The notes under the pieces were generated by a model, which was not told where the DNA came from, did not search any database, and saw nothing but the letters and a program-made list of their open reading frames with translations. Position numbers and translations under genes: made by a program. Positions 32,504 through 39,746 of a stretch of DNA of 64,000 nucleotides are shown here, piece after piece (position 1 is the stretch's first letter; the number at the start of each line of letters is the position of its first letter). This stretch comes from Bifidobacterium breve. GTDB lineage: Bacteria > Actinomycetota > Thermoleophilia > Solirubrobacterales > Solirubrobacteraceae. The DNA lies in assembly GCA_945878865.1 (NCBI GenBank), contig CAMCUD010000006.1:62001-126000 (forward strand). Direction: 5' to 3'.

Positions 32504-34320
32504 GCGGCGACCTCCACCTCGGTCACGTCCGGCACGGCGGCGATGAGCTCGCGCGTGTACGGGTGCTGCGGGTCGGTGAACAGCTGCTCGGTGGGCGCAC
32601 GCTCGACGACCTCGCCCTGCTGCATGACGACGACCTCGTCGGCGACGGCCCGCGCGGCGGCGAGGTCGTGGGTGACGAAGAGCAGCGCGATGTCGAGCGT
32701 CTCGCGCAGATGGCACAGGAGGTTCAGCACCTGGGCGGCGAGCGACACGTCGAGCGCGGAGACCGGCTCGTCGCAGGCCAACAGCGCGGGCGGCACCGCG
32801 ATCGCACGGGCGATCGCCGCGCGCTGGCGCTGCCCCCCGGAGAGCGCGCGGGGAACAGCGGTCGCCGCCTCGCCGGGCAGCCCGACCGCCTCCAGCGTGG
32901 CGAGCACGCGGCGCTCGCGCTCCTCGCGCGGGACGTCGAGTGCGATGAGCCGTTCCTCGATCTGTTTGCCGATCGCCATCCACGGCGTCAGCGACGCGCC
33001 TGCGTCCTGGAAGATCATCTGCGGCGGCGCACCCGGTCCGAGCTCGATCTCGCCCTCGGTGGGCTCGAGCAGGCCGACGATCATGCGCAGCAGCGTCGAC
33101 TTCCCCGAGCCCGACTCGCCCACGATCGCCACGGAGCCGGCGTGCGGAACTTCGAGGTCGACGCCCTTCACCGCGTAGAACGGCTCCGGCCGCTTGGCGA
33201 ACGGGAACGGCTTCGGGCGCTCGAAGGCGCGCACCGCCCCGCGCACGACGACAGCGGGGTCCGGCGGGGTCGCCGGGATCATCGCCGGCGCCTGCGCGGG
33301 GTGGGGCGCCTTGAGGAGGATCGGGTCCTTGCGGCCGGCGTGCGGGCCGCCTTCCGGCCAGCGCGTCAGCACGCCGGGGTGGTGGCACTCGTCCCGCCGC
33401 TCGCCGAGGGCGTGGTTGGGGACGGGGCCGGCGCACTCCGTGTCGGCGGCGGGGCAGCGGGGCGCGAACGCACAGCCCGCGAGTGGATTGCGGGGGTCCG
33501 GAGGCCGGCCGGGGAGCGTGGGCAGGTCGCCGCCGGCGATCGTCCCGTCGAGCTTCGGGCGGCTGGCGAGCAGGCCGACGGTGTACGGGTGGTGCGGCTC
33601 GGAGAGGATCTGCGCGCAGGTGCCCTCCTCGACGATGCGCCCGGCGTACGCGACGGCGATCCGATCGCAGATGCGCGCGGCGACGCCGAGGTCGTGGGTG
33701 ACGAGCAGCAGCGCCACGCCGCGCTCGCGGGCCGCGTCGGCCAGGAGTTCGAGAACCTTCGCCTGGACGGTCACGTCGAGCGCGGTGGTCGGCTCGTCCG
33801 CGACGATGAGCCGCGGGTGGCGGGAGAGCGCCATCGCGATCATCACGCGCTGGCGCAGGCCGCCGGACAGCTCGTGCGGGTAGGCGCGCGCCTTGTGCTC
33901 GGGCTCGGGGATCCCGGTCGCGGCGAGCATCTGCGCGACCTCCTCGTCCGTCGCCCCGCCCGCCGCCTCGGCGACCTGGCGGCCGATGCGCATCGACGGG
34001 TTCAGCGAGCCCATCGGGTCCTGGAAGACCGCGCTGATGTACGTGCCTCGGCGGGCGCGCCGCTCGTCCTCGGCGGCCGTGACCATGTCGATCCCGTCGA
34101 GCATCGCGGTGCCCTCGATGCGCGGCTCGGGCGCGGCCGGCAGCAGGCCGAGCGCGGTGAGGCCGAGCACGGACTTGCCCGACCCCGACTCGCCGACCAG
34201 GCCGACGACCTCCCCGGGCATCACCCGCAGAGAGGCGCCGCGGACGGCGTGCACGTCGCCGCGGGGCGACGCGAAGGTCACGTGCAGGTCCTGCACGTCG
34301 AGGACGGGCGTGTCGGTCAT
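32500..34320 (-). CDS. fused dipeptide-type ABC transporter ATPase (DppD-DppF in one chain)
   Basis: A 606-residue protein containing two complete ABC ATPases. The first (about 1-320) has Walker A GESGSGKSVLG, signature LSGGLRQRVMIA, Walker B LIVADEPTTALD, and a C-terminal oligopeptide-type zone with CAFAPRCPAADTECAGPVPNH. The second (about 345-606) has GESGSGKSTLL, LSGGQRQRAAIA and LLACDEPVSALD. Two ATPases in one chain are common in this transporter class. No BC or carrier domain is fused. The ATG at 34320 overlaps the cysteine hydrolase stop. Confidence 0.94.
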   Translation of the reverse strand: MTDTPVLDVQDLHVTFASPRGDVHAVRGASLRVMPGEVVGLVGESGSGKSVLGLTALGLLPAAPEPRIEGTAMLDGIDMVTAAEDERRARRGTYISAVFQDPMGSLNPSMRIGRQVAEAAGGATDEEVAQMLAATGIPEPEHKARAYPHELSGGLRQRVMIAMALSRHPRLIVADEPTTALDVTVQAKVLELLADAARERGVALLLVTHDLGVAARICDRIAVAYAGRIVEEGTCAQILSEPHHPYTVGLLASRPKLDGTIAGGDLPTLPGRPPDPRNPLAGCAFAPRCPAADTECAGPVPNHALGERRDECHHPGVLTRWPEGGPHAGRKDPILLKAPHPAQAPAMIPATPPDPAVVVRGAVRAFERPKPFPFAKRPEPFYAVKGVDLEVPHAGSVAIVGESGSGKSTLLRMIVGLLEPTEGEIELGPGAPPQMIFQDAGASLTPWMAIGKQIEERLIALDVPREERERRVLATLEAVGLPGEAATAVPRALSGGQRQRAAIARAIAVPPALLACDEPVSALDVSLAAQVLNLLCHLRETLDIALLFVTHDLAAARAVADEVVVMQQGEVVERAPTEQLFTDPQHPYTRELIAAVPDVTEVEVAA

Positions 34321-34928
34321 GCCGCCGCGGGCTCCTTCGCGGCGTAGGCGGCGAACGCGTCGAGCGTCTCTTCGCTCGAGACGAGCGCATCGCGCTGGAG
34401 GTACTCCATGGCGTTCAGCGACGCGGTGTGTGCCTCGATGGACGACCCGCCGACGCAGTCGGTGACGACGCGCAGGTGGTAGTCGTGCTGGTGCGCGTCG
34501 GCGAACGTGTAGTGCACGCACACATCGGTGAGCGCGCCGATGAGGACCAGGGTCTCGGCCTTGTAGGCCTTCAGGACGATCTCCAGCTCGGTGCCGAAGA
34601 ACGCGCTGTAGCGGCGCTTGCGGATGAGGTACTCGTCGGGCCGCGGCTCGAACCCGTCGGCGAGCTCGGTGGCCTCGTCACCCTCGAGCCCGTGGATGGT
34701 CTCCGCGCCGTCGAGCTCGCGGCCGAAGTCGATGAGGGTCCGCTTGTGGACCTCCTGGATGAACACCGGCGGGATGCCGGCTTCCCGGGCGGCCTGCACG
34801 ATCTCCAGGGAGCGCGCGTGGCGCTCGGCGCCGCCGCCCATGATGGGGATCCCGCAGGCCTCTTGGCCCATGGTCTCGCCCTTCTGAATATCGATGACGA
34901 CCAGCACGGTGCTGCCGATGAGCTGCAT
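34317..34928 (-). CDS. isochorismatase-family cysteine hydrolase (amidohydrolase)
   Basis: A 203-residue hydrolase and the first gene behind the guanidine-I riboswitch. The Asp-Lys-Cys triad can be placed: VLVVIDIQKG (Asp), RKRRYSAFFGTEL (Lys) and GALTDVCVHYTFADA (nucleophilic Cys). The family includes biuret hydrolase, ureidoacrylate hydrolase and guanylurea hydrolase. Given the riboswitch, the importer and the downstream deiminase and allophanate hydrolase genes, release of guanidine (from a compound such as guanylurea) or of allophanate (from biuret) is a reasonable inference; the substrate is not shown by sequence. AGGGGG precedes the ATG at 34928. Confidence 0.88.
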   Translation of the reverse strand: MQLIGSTVLVVIDIQKGETMGQEACGIPIMGGGAERHARSLEIVQAAREAGIPPVFIQEVHKRTLIDFGRELDGAETIHGLEGDEATELADGFEPRPDEYLIRKRRYSAFFGTELEIVLKAYKAETLVLIGALTDVCVHYTFADAHQHDYHLRVVTDCVGGSSIEAHTASLNAMEYLQRDALVSSEETLDAFAAYAAKEPAAA

Positions 34929-34952
34929 CGAAAAGCCCCCTGAAATGCGAAA

Positions 34953-34981
34953 GGCCCGGAGAGATCAAAGATCTCCCGGGC
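34953..34981 (-). terminator. expression-platform hairpin of the guanidine riboswitch
   Basis: On the minus strand GCCCGGGAGATC, a three-base loop and GATCTCTCCGGGC form a strong stem with one bulge. Its 5' arm is the conserved 3' end of the aptamer, so ligand binding and hairpin formation compete. The following tract is only moderately U-rich (CTTTCGCATTTC), so termination may be inefficient or the hairpin may act on translation. Confidence 0.7.
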
Positions 34982-35078
34982 TTTTGTCCCTCCGTGTGAG
35001 CCGGCCTATGTGCACTGCTGGCCGACCTGCCCTCTCGGACCAGACCCGCTGTTCGGCGGCGGAACCCTAGGGCGACAT
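34970..35078 (-). ncRNA. guanidine-I (ykkC) riboswitch
   Basis: Read on the minus strand, the region contains the hallmark conserved segments of the ykkC/guanidine-I aptamer in order: CCCTAGGGTTCCG (about 35073-35061), TCTGGTCCGAGAGG (about 35045-35032), ACACGGAGGG (about 34998-34989) and ACAAAAGCCCGGGAGA ending near 34972. It lies 44 bases upstream of the first operon gene. Guanidine binding normally turns such operons on. The downstream genes (DUF1989 pair, carboxyltransferase module, allophanate hydrolase) are classical members of this regulon, which agrees with the assignment. Confidence 0.93.
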
Positions 35079-35185
35079 GAAGGTTGGACGGTCTGCATCG
35101 CACCGCATATCGGCACCCGGTCCAAAGTGCTGGGACCGCCGTTGTACACACCGTCGGATACCGCCGCCTCGCCCGCCACCCGCGC
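35079..35185. promoter_or_regulatory. divergent control region between riboswitch operon and arginase-family gene
   Basis: The 107 bases upstream of the riboswitch must carry the operon promoter. An inverted repeat CGGTCC...GGACCG spans 35118-35138 and could be an operator. I see AT-rich candidates (CATAT near 35107, TTGTAC near 35142) but no convincing -35/-10 pair on either strand. Confidence 0.35.
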
Positions 35186-35305
35186 GGTGAACGTTGGTTC
35201 ACCGGGGTTCCAGGCCCGCACGATGGACGCTCGGCCAGATACCGGCGCCCCTCCCGCCGAGCGTCTGTCCTGCGGGGTTCTGGGCCCGGTGAACCAACGT
35301 TCACC
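35186..35305. repeat. large palindromic element, copy upstream of the arginase-family gene
   Basis: The outer arms are perfect 21-base inverted repeats: GGTGAACGTTGGTTCACCGGG at 35186-35206 and its complement at 35285-35305. Nested inner arms GACGCTCGGC (35226-35235) and GCCGAGCGTC (35256-35265) also pair. The same 21-base arm recurs at 36322-36342 and, inverted, at 36412-36432, downstream of the gene. Confidence 0.85.
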
Positions 35306-35342
35306 CGGGGGTGGGGGCGCGGCCGCGTGGGAGGATGGGGGC

Positions 35343-36326
35343 ATGATCGATCCGCTGTCGCGCTGGGCCGCATACGGGGAGAAGCCCGATTTCGCCGGCC
35401 TCCTGACCTTCTCCGGCCAGCCGTACACCGAGGATCCCGCCGAGCTTGAAGGGGTGGACGTCGCGATCGTTGGGGCGCCGACCGACGACCTGGTCTCCGA
35501 CCGGCCGGGTACGCGCTTCGGCCCGCGCGCGATCCGCGCCGCAAGCTGCCCGCCGGGGCCGCATCTCGAGGCGAAGGTCGACGCGTTCAGCGAGCTGAAG
35601 GTCGTGGACTTCGGCGACGCGCCGGTTCTGCCCTCGGATCCCGCGCGCACGCACGAGGCGATCCAGGCGACCGTCGCGCAGGTGCTGGCCGCCGGCGCGC
35701 TGCCCGTCATTCTCGGCGGCGACCACTCGATCGCCGAGCCGGACATCCGGGCGTGCTCACTCGCGCACGGCGGCCCGGTCGGGCTCATCCACTTCGACAC
35801 GCACACGGACACGGGCACGGAGGTGTTCGGCGTCGAGGTCTCGCACGGCACGCCGATGTACCGGCTCGTCGATGCGGGCTACGTCGACCCGCGCCGCTAC
35901 GTCCAGATCGGGCTGCGCGGGTACTGGCCCGGTGACGAGGAGTTCGGCTGGCAGGCGGAGCAGGGGATCACGGCGCTGTTCATGCACGACGTGCGCGACC
36001 GGGGGATCCGCGCCGTGGTGGAGGAGGCGGTGGCGAAGGTCGGGGCCGGGCCGGTGTTCCTCTCGGTGGACGTCGACGTGCTCGACCCCGCGTACGCGCC
36101 CGGGACCGGAACCCCCGAGCCGGGCGGCATGACCTCCGCCGACCTGCTGTGGGCGTGCCGTGCGATCGGTGAGGCGGTCGAGCTCTGCGGCATGGATGTC
36201 GTCGAGGTGATCCCGACGGCGGTCGGCTCGGCCGACATCACCGCGCTGGTGGCGGACCGCATCGTGCGCGAGGCGCTGACCGGCGTGGCGCTCCGCCGCC
36301 GCGCCGCCCCCTTGCCGCGGGGGTGA
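35343..36326 (+). CDS. arginase/agmatinase-family ureohydrolase
   Basis: A 327-residue metallohydrolase of the ureohydrolase superfamily. Manganese or nickel ligands are in VILGGDHSI (His), HFDTHTDTG (Asp, His, Asp) and LSVDVDVLDPAYAPGTGTPEPGG (Asp, Asp). Members split guanidino groups from arginine, agmatine, guanidinobutyrate, guanidinopropionate or, in one branch, guanidine itself. Divergent placement next to a guanidine riboswitch operon makes a guanidino substrate of that pathway likely. GGAGGA precedes ATG 35343. The gene is bracketed by two palindromic elements, and its stop codon lies inside the downstream one. Confidence 0.9.
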   Translation: MIDPLSRWAAYGEKPDFAGLLTFSGQPYTEDPAELEGVDVAIVGAPTDDLVSDRPGTRFGPRAIRAASCPPGPHLEAKVDAFSELKVVDFGDAPVLPSDPARTHEAIQATVAQVLAAGALPVILGGDHSIAEPDIRACSLAHGGPVGLIHFDTHTDTGTEVFGVEVSHGTPMYRLVDAGYVDPRRYVQIGLRGYWPGDEEFGWQAEQGITALFMHDVRDRGIRAVVEEAVAKVGAGPVFLSVDVDVLDPAYAPGTGTPEPGGMTSADLLWACRAIGEAVELCGMDVVEVIPTAVGSADITALVADRIVREALTGVALRRRAAPLPRG

Positions 36327-36432
36327 ACGTTGGTTCACCGGGCCTCTGACCCCGCATGACAGACGTTCGGCGGGAGGGCTGCGGTGAGCGTACGTCCTGC
36401 GGGCCTCTGACCCCGGTGAACCAACGTTCACC
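36322..36432. repeat. large palindromic element, copy downstream of the arginase-family gene
   Basis: The arms 36322-36342 and 36412-36432 are the same 21-base inverted repeat as in the upstream copy at 35186-35305. Inside, CCTCTGACCCCG occurs twice and GACGTTCGGC resembles parts of the element at 4518-4648. It sits between convergent genes, overlaps the arginase-family stop codon and could serve as a bidirectional terminator. Confidence 0.85.
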
Positions 36433-36453
36433 AGGGGGCGGCCGGGGCGGCCG

Positions 36454-37482
36454 TCAGCGCACGTAAGCCAGCAGCGCCGCGCGGACGGCTTCGAACACCG
36501 CGCGGCCCACCACGCCGTCGCCGTCGGCGTGCAGGCCCTCGCGCTGGTCGCCCACCAGCGCCAGCGCCCACGCGCTCGGGGTGCCGGTCACCGTCACGTC
36601 GGCCGGGCCGTCGGAGGCCGCCGCGACGAGCCGCCCGCCGTCGACCGCGAGGTCGAGCGGCACGGCGTCCGTTCCAAACACCCACCGCGCCCGCCAGCCC
36701 TCGCGCAGCCGGCCGGCGTCGACCACCGGCAGGACCGCCCGCACCGGCACTTCGAGGTCGATCGCGCCCGCCCGCGTCTCGGCCGGGCGGTGCCGGCCCT
36801 CCCACCACGCGGGCAGCATGCACAGCACGGCCGCGTGGCGCCAGCGGCCCGACAGCTCGTACGTCGTCGCCCGGGGCACACCCCCGCTCGTGTGGCGGAC
36901 GATCACGCCGGTGTCGACCATCTCGCCGAGCCGGCGGTAGAGGGTCCGGCGCGGCGTCGGCGCACAGCGTTCCTCCAGCGCCGTGGGCGACAACGGATCG
37001 GGGCCGGCCAGGCAGCCGCACAGCTGGAGGATGACCGGGTCGTTCAGCGCCCGCAGGACGCGCTCGGTCGCGGCGTCCCGCAGCACCTGCGGCGCCGGTT
37101 CCTCGAGCCCCGCGCCGCGCGCGGCGATGCGCGTGATGAGCGCGAGAAGCCGATGCAGCGACTGCCCGGCGGGCGTGAGGGTCCACCCCTCGTGCGGGTG
37201 TGCGACGAGCCCTGATCGCTGGAGCTCGCGGAGCCGGTCACGCACGACACGCGGCGTCAGGCCGGGATGCTCGGCGATCGCGGCGACCCCCGCGGGCGCG
37301 AGGACCCCGTCACGCGCGGCCAGCGCTTCGATCACCGTGCGGCTCGCCGTATCCCCGAGCACCGCCGTGACCGACCAGCGACGCAGCGTCGCAGGCGGCC
37401 CGTCGAGCCGCTCACGCGCCGTTGCGAGGACCCGTCGTGCCACTTCGGCGTCACGGAGGGACTCGGAGTCTCGGAGATGCAT
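36454..37482 (-). CDS. double winged-helix regulator with C-terminal SCP2-like domain
   Basis: A 342-residue protein. Residues about 30-120 form a first winged helix (LAARDGVLAPAGVAAIAEHPGLTPR ... RLRELQRSGLVAHPHEGWTLT), residues about 135-225 a second HxlR/PadR-like one (LSPTALEERCAPTPRRTLYRRLGEMVDTGVIVRH ... YELSGRWRH), and the C-terminal 110 residues an SCP2-like domain (LDLAVDGGRLVAAASDGPADVTVTGT). The fold combination resembles the truncated protein at the window start. A lipid- or hydrophobe-sensing regulator is plausible. Start ATG 37482 is chosen from the first conserved region; its target may be the divergent secreted-protein cluster. Confidence 0.7.
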   Translation of the reverse strand: MHLRDSESLRDAEVARRVLATARERLDGPPATLRRWSVTAVLGDTASRTVIEALAARDGVLAPAGVAAIAEHPGLTPRVVRDRLRELQRSGLVAHPHEGWTLTPAGQSLHRLLALITRIAARGAGLEEPAPQVLRDAATERVLRALNDPVILQLCGCLAGPDPLSPTALEERCAPTPRRTLYRRLGEMVDTGVIVRHTSGGVPRATTYELSGRWRHAAVLCMLPAWWEGRHRPAETRAGAIDLEVPVRAVLPVVDAGRLREGWRARWVFGTDAVPLDLAVDGGRLVAAASDGPADVTVTGTPSAWALALVGDQREGLHADGDGVVGRAVFEAVRAALLAYVR

Positions 37483-37575
37483 ACGTCCTGGAAATCCCTG
37501 GGTTTTTCGGGGTCTGAAGGTGGCTGCCGGAGGGCCATTGTGCCGGAAGTCCGTGCGCCCGGTCACACAGAAACC

Positions 37576-37665
37576 GATACTCCGGATCCGCCGCACCTGT
37601 CCAGTCCGCGGCGTCATCAGTCGGCAGCGCCGGGGAGTGTGCTGCCGCCCATCGAGGAGGAACAC
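37576..37665 (+). promoter_or_regulatory. conserved leader of secreted paralogue A
   Basis: The 90 bases before GTG 37666 match those before paralogue C (42898-42988): GATACT at 37576-37581, then CTGTCCAGT, CGTCATCAGTCGGCAGCGCC, GGGGAGTG and a GAGGAGG ribosome-binding site. GATACT is a probable -10 box. The shared leader contains a short G/C stem around CATCAGTCGG. Confidence 0.5.
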
Positions 37666-39672
37666 GTGTCCCTGAGGTCACTCGGGGTCCGCAGGCTGGC
37701 TGTCGCCGGTCTGGGAACCCTTGCCGCGTCCGCGGCTATGGCGTCGTCCGCGCACGCGGTCACGCTCACACAGGAGTACAGCTGCGAGTACCCGCTGATC
37801 GGTGTTCGCGGGCTGACCGTCGAGATCGACGCCGCCATCCCGGCCACCTGGCCGAAGGGCAAGCCGACCGACAAGTTCACCATCAACGCCAAGGCGTCGA
37901 CCGATCTGGCGACGTACGACGGCCTGAACCTCATCAGCGCGCAGAGCTTCGGCGGCAGCTCGGTCGGCAACGCCGTGGTGACGCTGCCGGGCGGCTTCAA
38001 CCTGCCCGTCGCCGTGCCGCTGAACGTCCCGGAGACGCAGAAGCCCGCCACGCGCGGTCCGATCGTCCTCAACGTCAACGGCGAGACGCCGGAGCTGACC
38101 TTCCCGACGGCCGGCAACGGTGTCATCAAGCTCAGCAGCATCAACCTGAACCTCACGGCCAAGAAGGCCGACGGCTCGATCATCCAGCTCCCGCCTGTCG
38201 GCGTGGACAGCGATGGTGACCCGAACACGTTCGACGTCGCCTGCACCCTGAAGGCCGGCCAGCCGGACGTGCTGCAGAACATCACGATCACGGACACCCC
38301 GCCGGTCGACAACGAGAAGCCGACCGCCCCGGGCATCCCGACGGTCACGGGCGTCAACGACGTCACCTCGACGTCGGCGAAGATCAAGTGGGCCGCGTCG
38401 ACCGACAACGTCGGCGTCGACTCCTACGAGATCAGCTACGACGACGTGAAGATCACCGTTCCGGGCAACGTCACCGAGACGACGCTCACCGGTCTGCTCC
38501 CCGACTCGGAGTACACGATCACGGTCACCGCCAAGGACAAGGCGGGCAACGTGTCCGACGCGTCTGAGCCCGGCACCGTCATCACGCTGCCGTCCACGGA
38601 CGAGCCGCCCAGCACGCCGACGAACCTGAAGGCCGGCACGATCACGCAGACCTCGGTCGCGCTGAGCTGGAACGCGTCCACGGACGACAAGGGCGTCAAG
38701 AACTACGACGTCTACCAGGACGGCGTGAAGGTGGCCACGGTCACCGGCACGTCCACCACGGTGAGCGGCCTGACCGCTGACACGTCGTACAAGTTCAAGG
38801 TCCTCGCGCGGGACACCGCCGACCAGACCTCGACGTTCAGCAGCGAGATCACCGCGAAGACGCTGGCCCCGGTGGACAACCCGCCGAGCGCGCCCACGAA
38901 CCTCAAGGGCGTGCCCACGACCAGCTCCGTCGCGCTGACGTGGACCGCGTCCACGGACGACAAGGGCGTCACCGGCTACGACGTCTACAAGGACGGCGTG
39001 AAGGCGACCACGGTCACCGGCACCTCGGCCACGATCAGCGGCCTGACCCCGAACAAGGCGTACAAGTTCAAGGTCCAGGCTGTCGACACGAAGCCGCAGA
39101 CGGGCGCGTTCTCCTCGGAGATCACCGTCACGACGCTGGCCGACTCGTCGGACACCGTCAAGTACGGCTACACCGTCTCGGGTTCGTCGGCGATCAAGAC
39201 CCTGACGAAGGGCACCGTCGGCCTGGCCGGCACGTTCGACGCCGCGCTTGAGCTCTCCACCGGCAACTTCACCGGTGACATGGCGCTCAACCCGGCCCGC
39301 GCGCGTCTGAACGCGCTCGGCATCATCCCGGTCACCGCTGACCTGCAGTTCGTCTTCACCGACAAGGTCCGCGGCAAGCTCGACGCGTCGACGCTGAAGG
39401 CCACGGCCACGGCGAAGTTCAAGGTCCGGATCCCGAACCTCTACATCTTCGGGTCCATCAAGATCGCCGGCGGCCAGTCCTGCCAGACGAAGTCCGCCTC
39501 CACGGCGAACCTCTCGTCGGTCGGTCAGTTCCCGCCGCTCTCGGGCGGCCGCCTCACCGGCAGCTACTCGATCAGCGACCTCACCGGCTGCGGCGCCCTC
39601 ACGGCGTTCATCAGCCCGCTGACCGCCGGTAGCGGCAACACCATCGACGTCACGCTGAAGCCCAAGGCGTAG
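37666..39672 (+). CDS. secreted protein with DUF6801-like N-domain, three fibronectin type III repeats and conserved C-domain (paralogue A)
   Basis: A 668-residue exported protein. A signal peptide (about 1-30, ending ASSAHA) precedes an N-terminal domain of about 180 residues (YSCEYPLIGVRGLTVEIDA ... FDVACTL), which resembles DUF6801. Three fibronectin type III repeats follow (starting near PTVTGVNDVTSTSAKIKW, PTNLKAGTITQTSVALSW and PTNLKGVPTTSSVALTW), then a C-terminal domain of about 165 residues (INTLTKG-type start, LNALGIIPVTADL, CQTKSAS, LTGCGALTAF). Cysteine pairs in both end domains suggest disulfides. A cell-surface or matrix role is inferred. GAGGAGG precedes GTG 37666. Confidence 0.8.
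   Translation: MSLRSLGVRRLAVAGLGTLAASAAMASSAHAVTLTQEYSCEYPLIGVRGLTVEIDAAIPATWPKGKPTDKFTINAKASTDLATYDGLNLISAQSFGGSSVGNAVVTLPGGFNLPVAVPLNVPETQKPATRGPIVLNVNGETPELTFPTAGNGVIKLSSINLNLTAKKADGSIIQLPPVGVDSDGDPNTFDVACTLKAGQPDVLQNITITDTPPVDNEKPTAPGIPTVTGVNDVTSTSAKIKWAASTDNVGVDSYEISYDDVKITVPGNVTETTLTGLLPDSEYTITVTAKDKAGNVSDASEPGTVITLPSTDEPPSTPTNLKAGTITQTSVALSWNASTDDKGVKNYDVYQDGVKVATVTGTSTTVSGLTADTSYKFKVLARDTADQTSTFSSEITAKTLAPVDNPPSAPTNLKGVPTTSSVALTWTASTDDKGVTGYDVYKDGVKATTVTGTSATISGLTPNKAYKFKVQAVDTKPQTGAFSSEITVTTLADSSDTVKYGYTVSGSSAIKTLTKGTVGLAGTFDAALELSTGNFTGDMALNPARARLNALGIIPVTADLQFVFTDKVRGKLDASTLKATATAKFKVRIPNLYIFGSIKIAGGQSCQTKSASTANLSSVGQFPPLSGGRLTGSYSISDLTGCGALTAFISPLTAGSGNTIDVTLKPKA
37774..38284 (+). 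repeat. long direct repeat within paralogue A (matches 43110-43620)
   Basis: About 510 bases encoding the N-terminal domain align without gaps to paralogue C, differing at only about 30 positions by eye, including silent sites. This indicates a recent duplication or gene conversion. Confidence 0.75.
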
Positions 39673-39681
39673 TCGTCCCCA

Positions 39682-39716
39682 GCAGCCGCCGGCGACACGC
39701 CGTCGCCGGCGGCTGC
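39682..39716 (+). terminator. hairpin after paralogue A
   Basis: GCAGCCGCCGGCGAC (39682-39696) and GTCGCCGGCGGCTGC (39702-39716) are perfect 15-base arms around a five-base loop, ten bases after the stop. No U-tract follows, so it may be a Rho-independent-like barrier or an mRNA end stabiliser. Confidence 0.7.
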
Positions 39717-39746
39717 GCCCCTCCCTCCCTGTCCTGAAAGGCCCGC

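Noticed and set aside
37590-37665. Cyclic di-GMP or other known riboswitch in the leader of the fibronectin-repeat genes
   Set aside because: I could not place the conserved elements of any riboswitch class I know; only the A/C leader similarity is supported.
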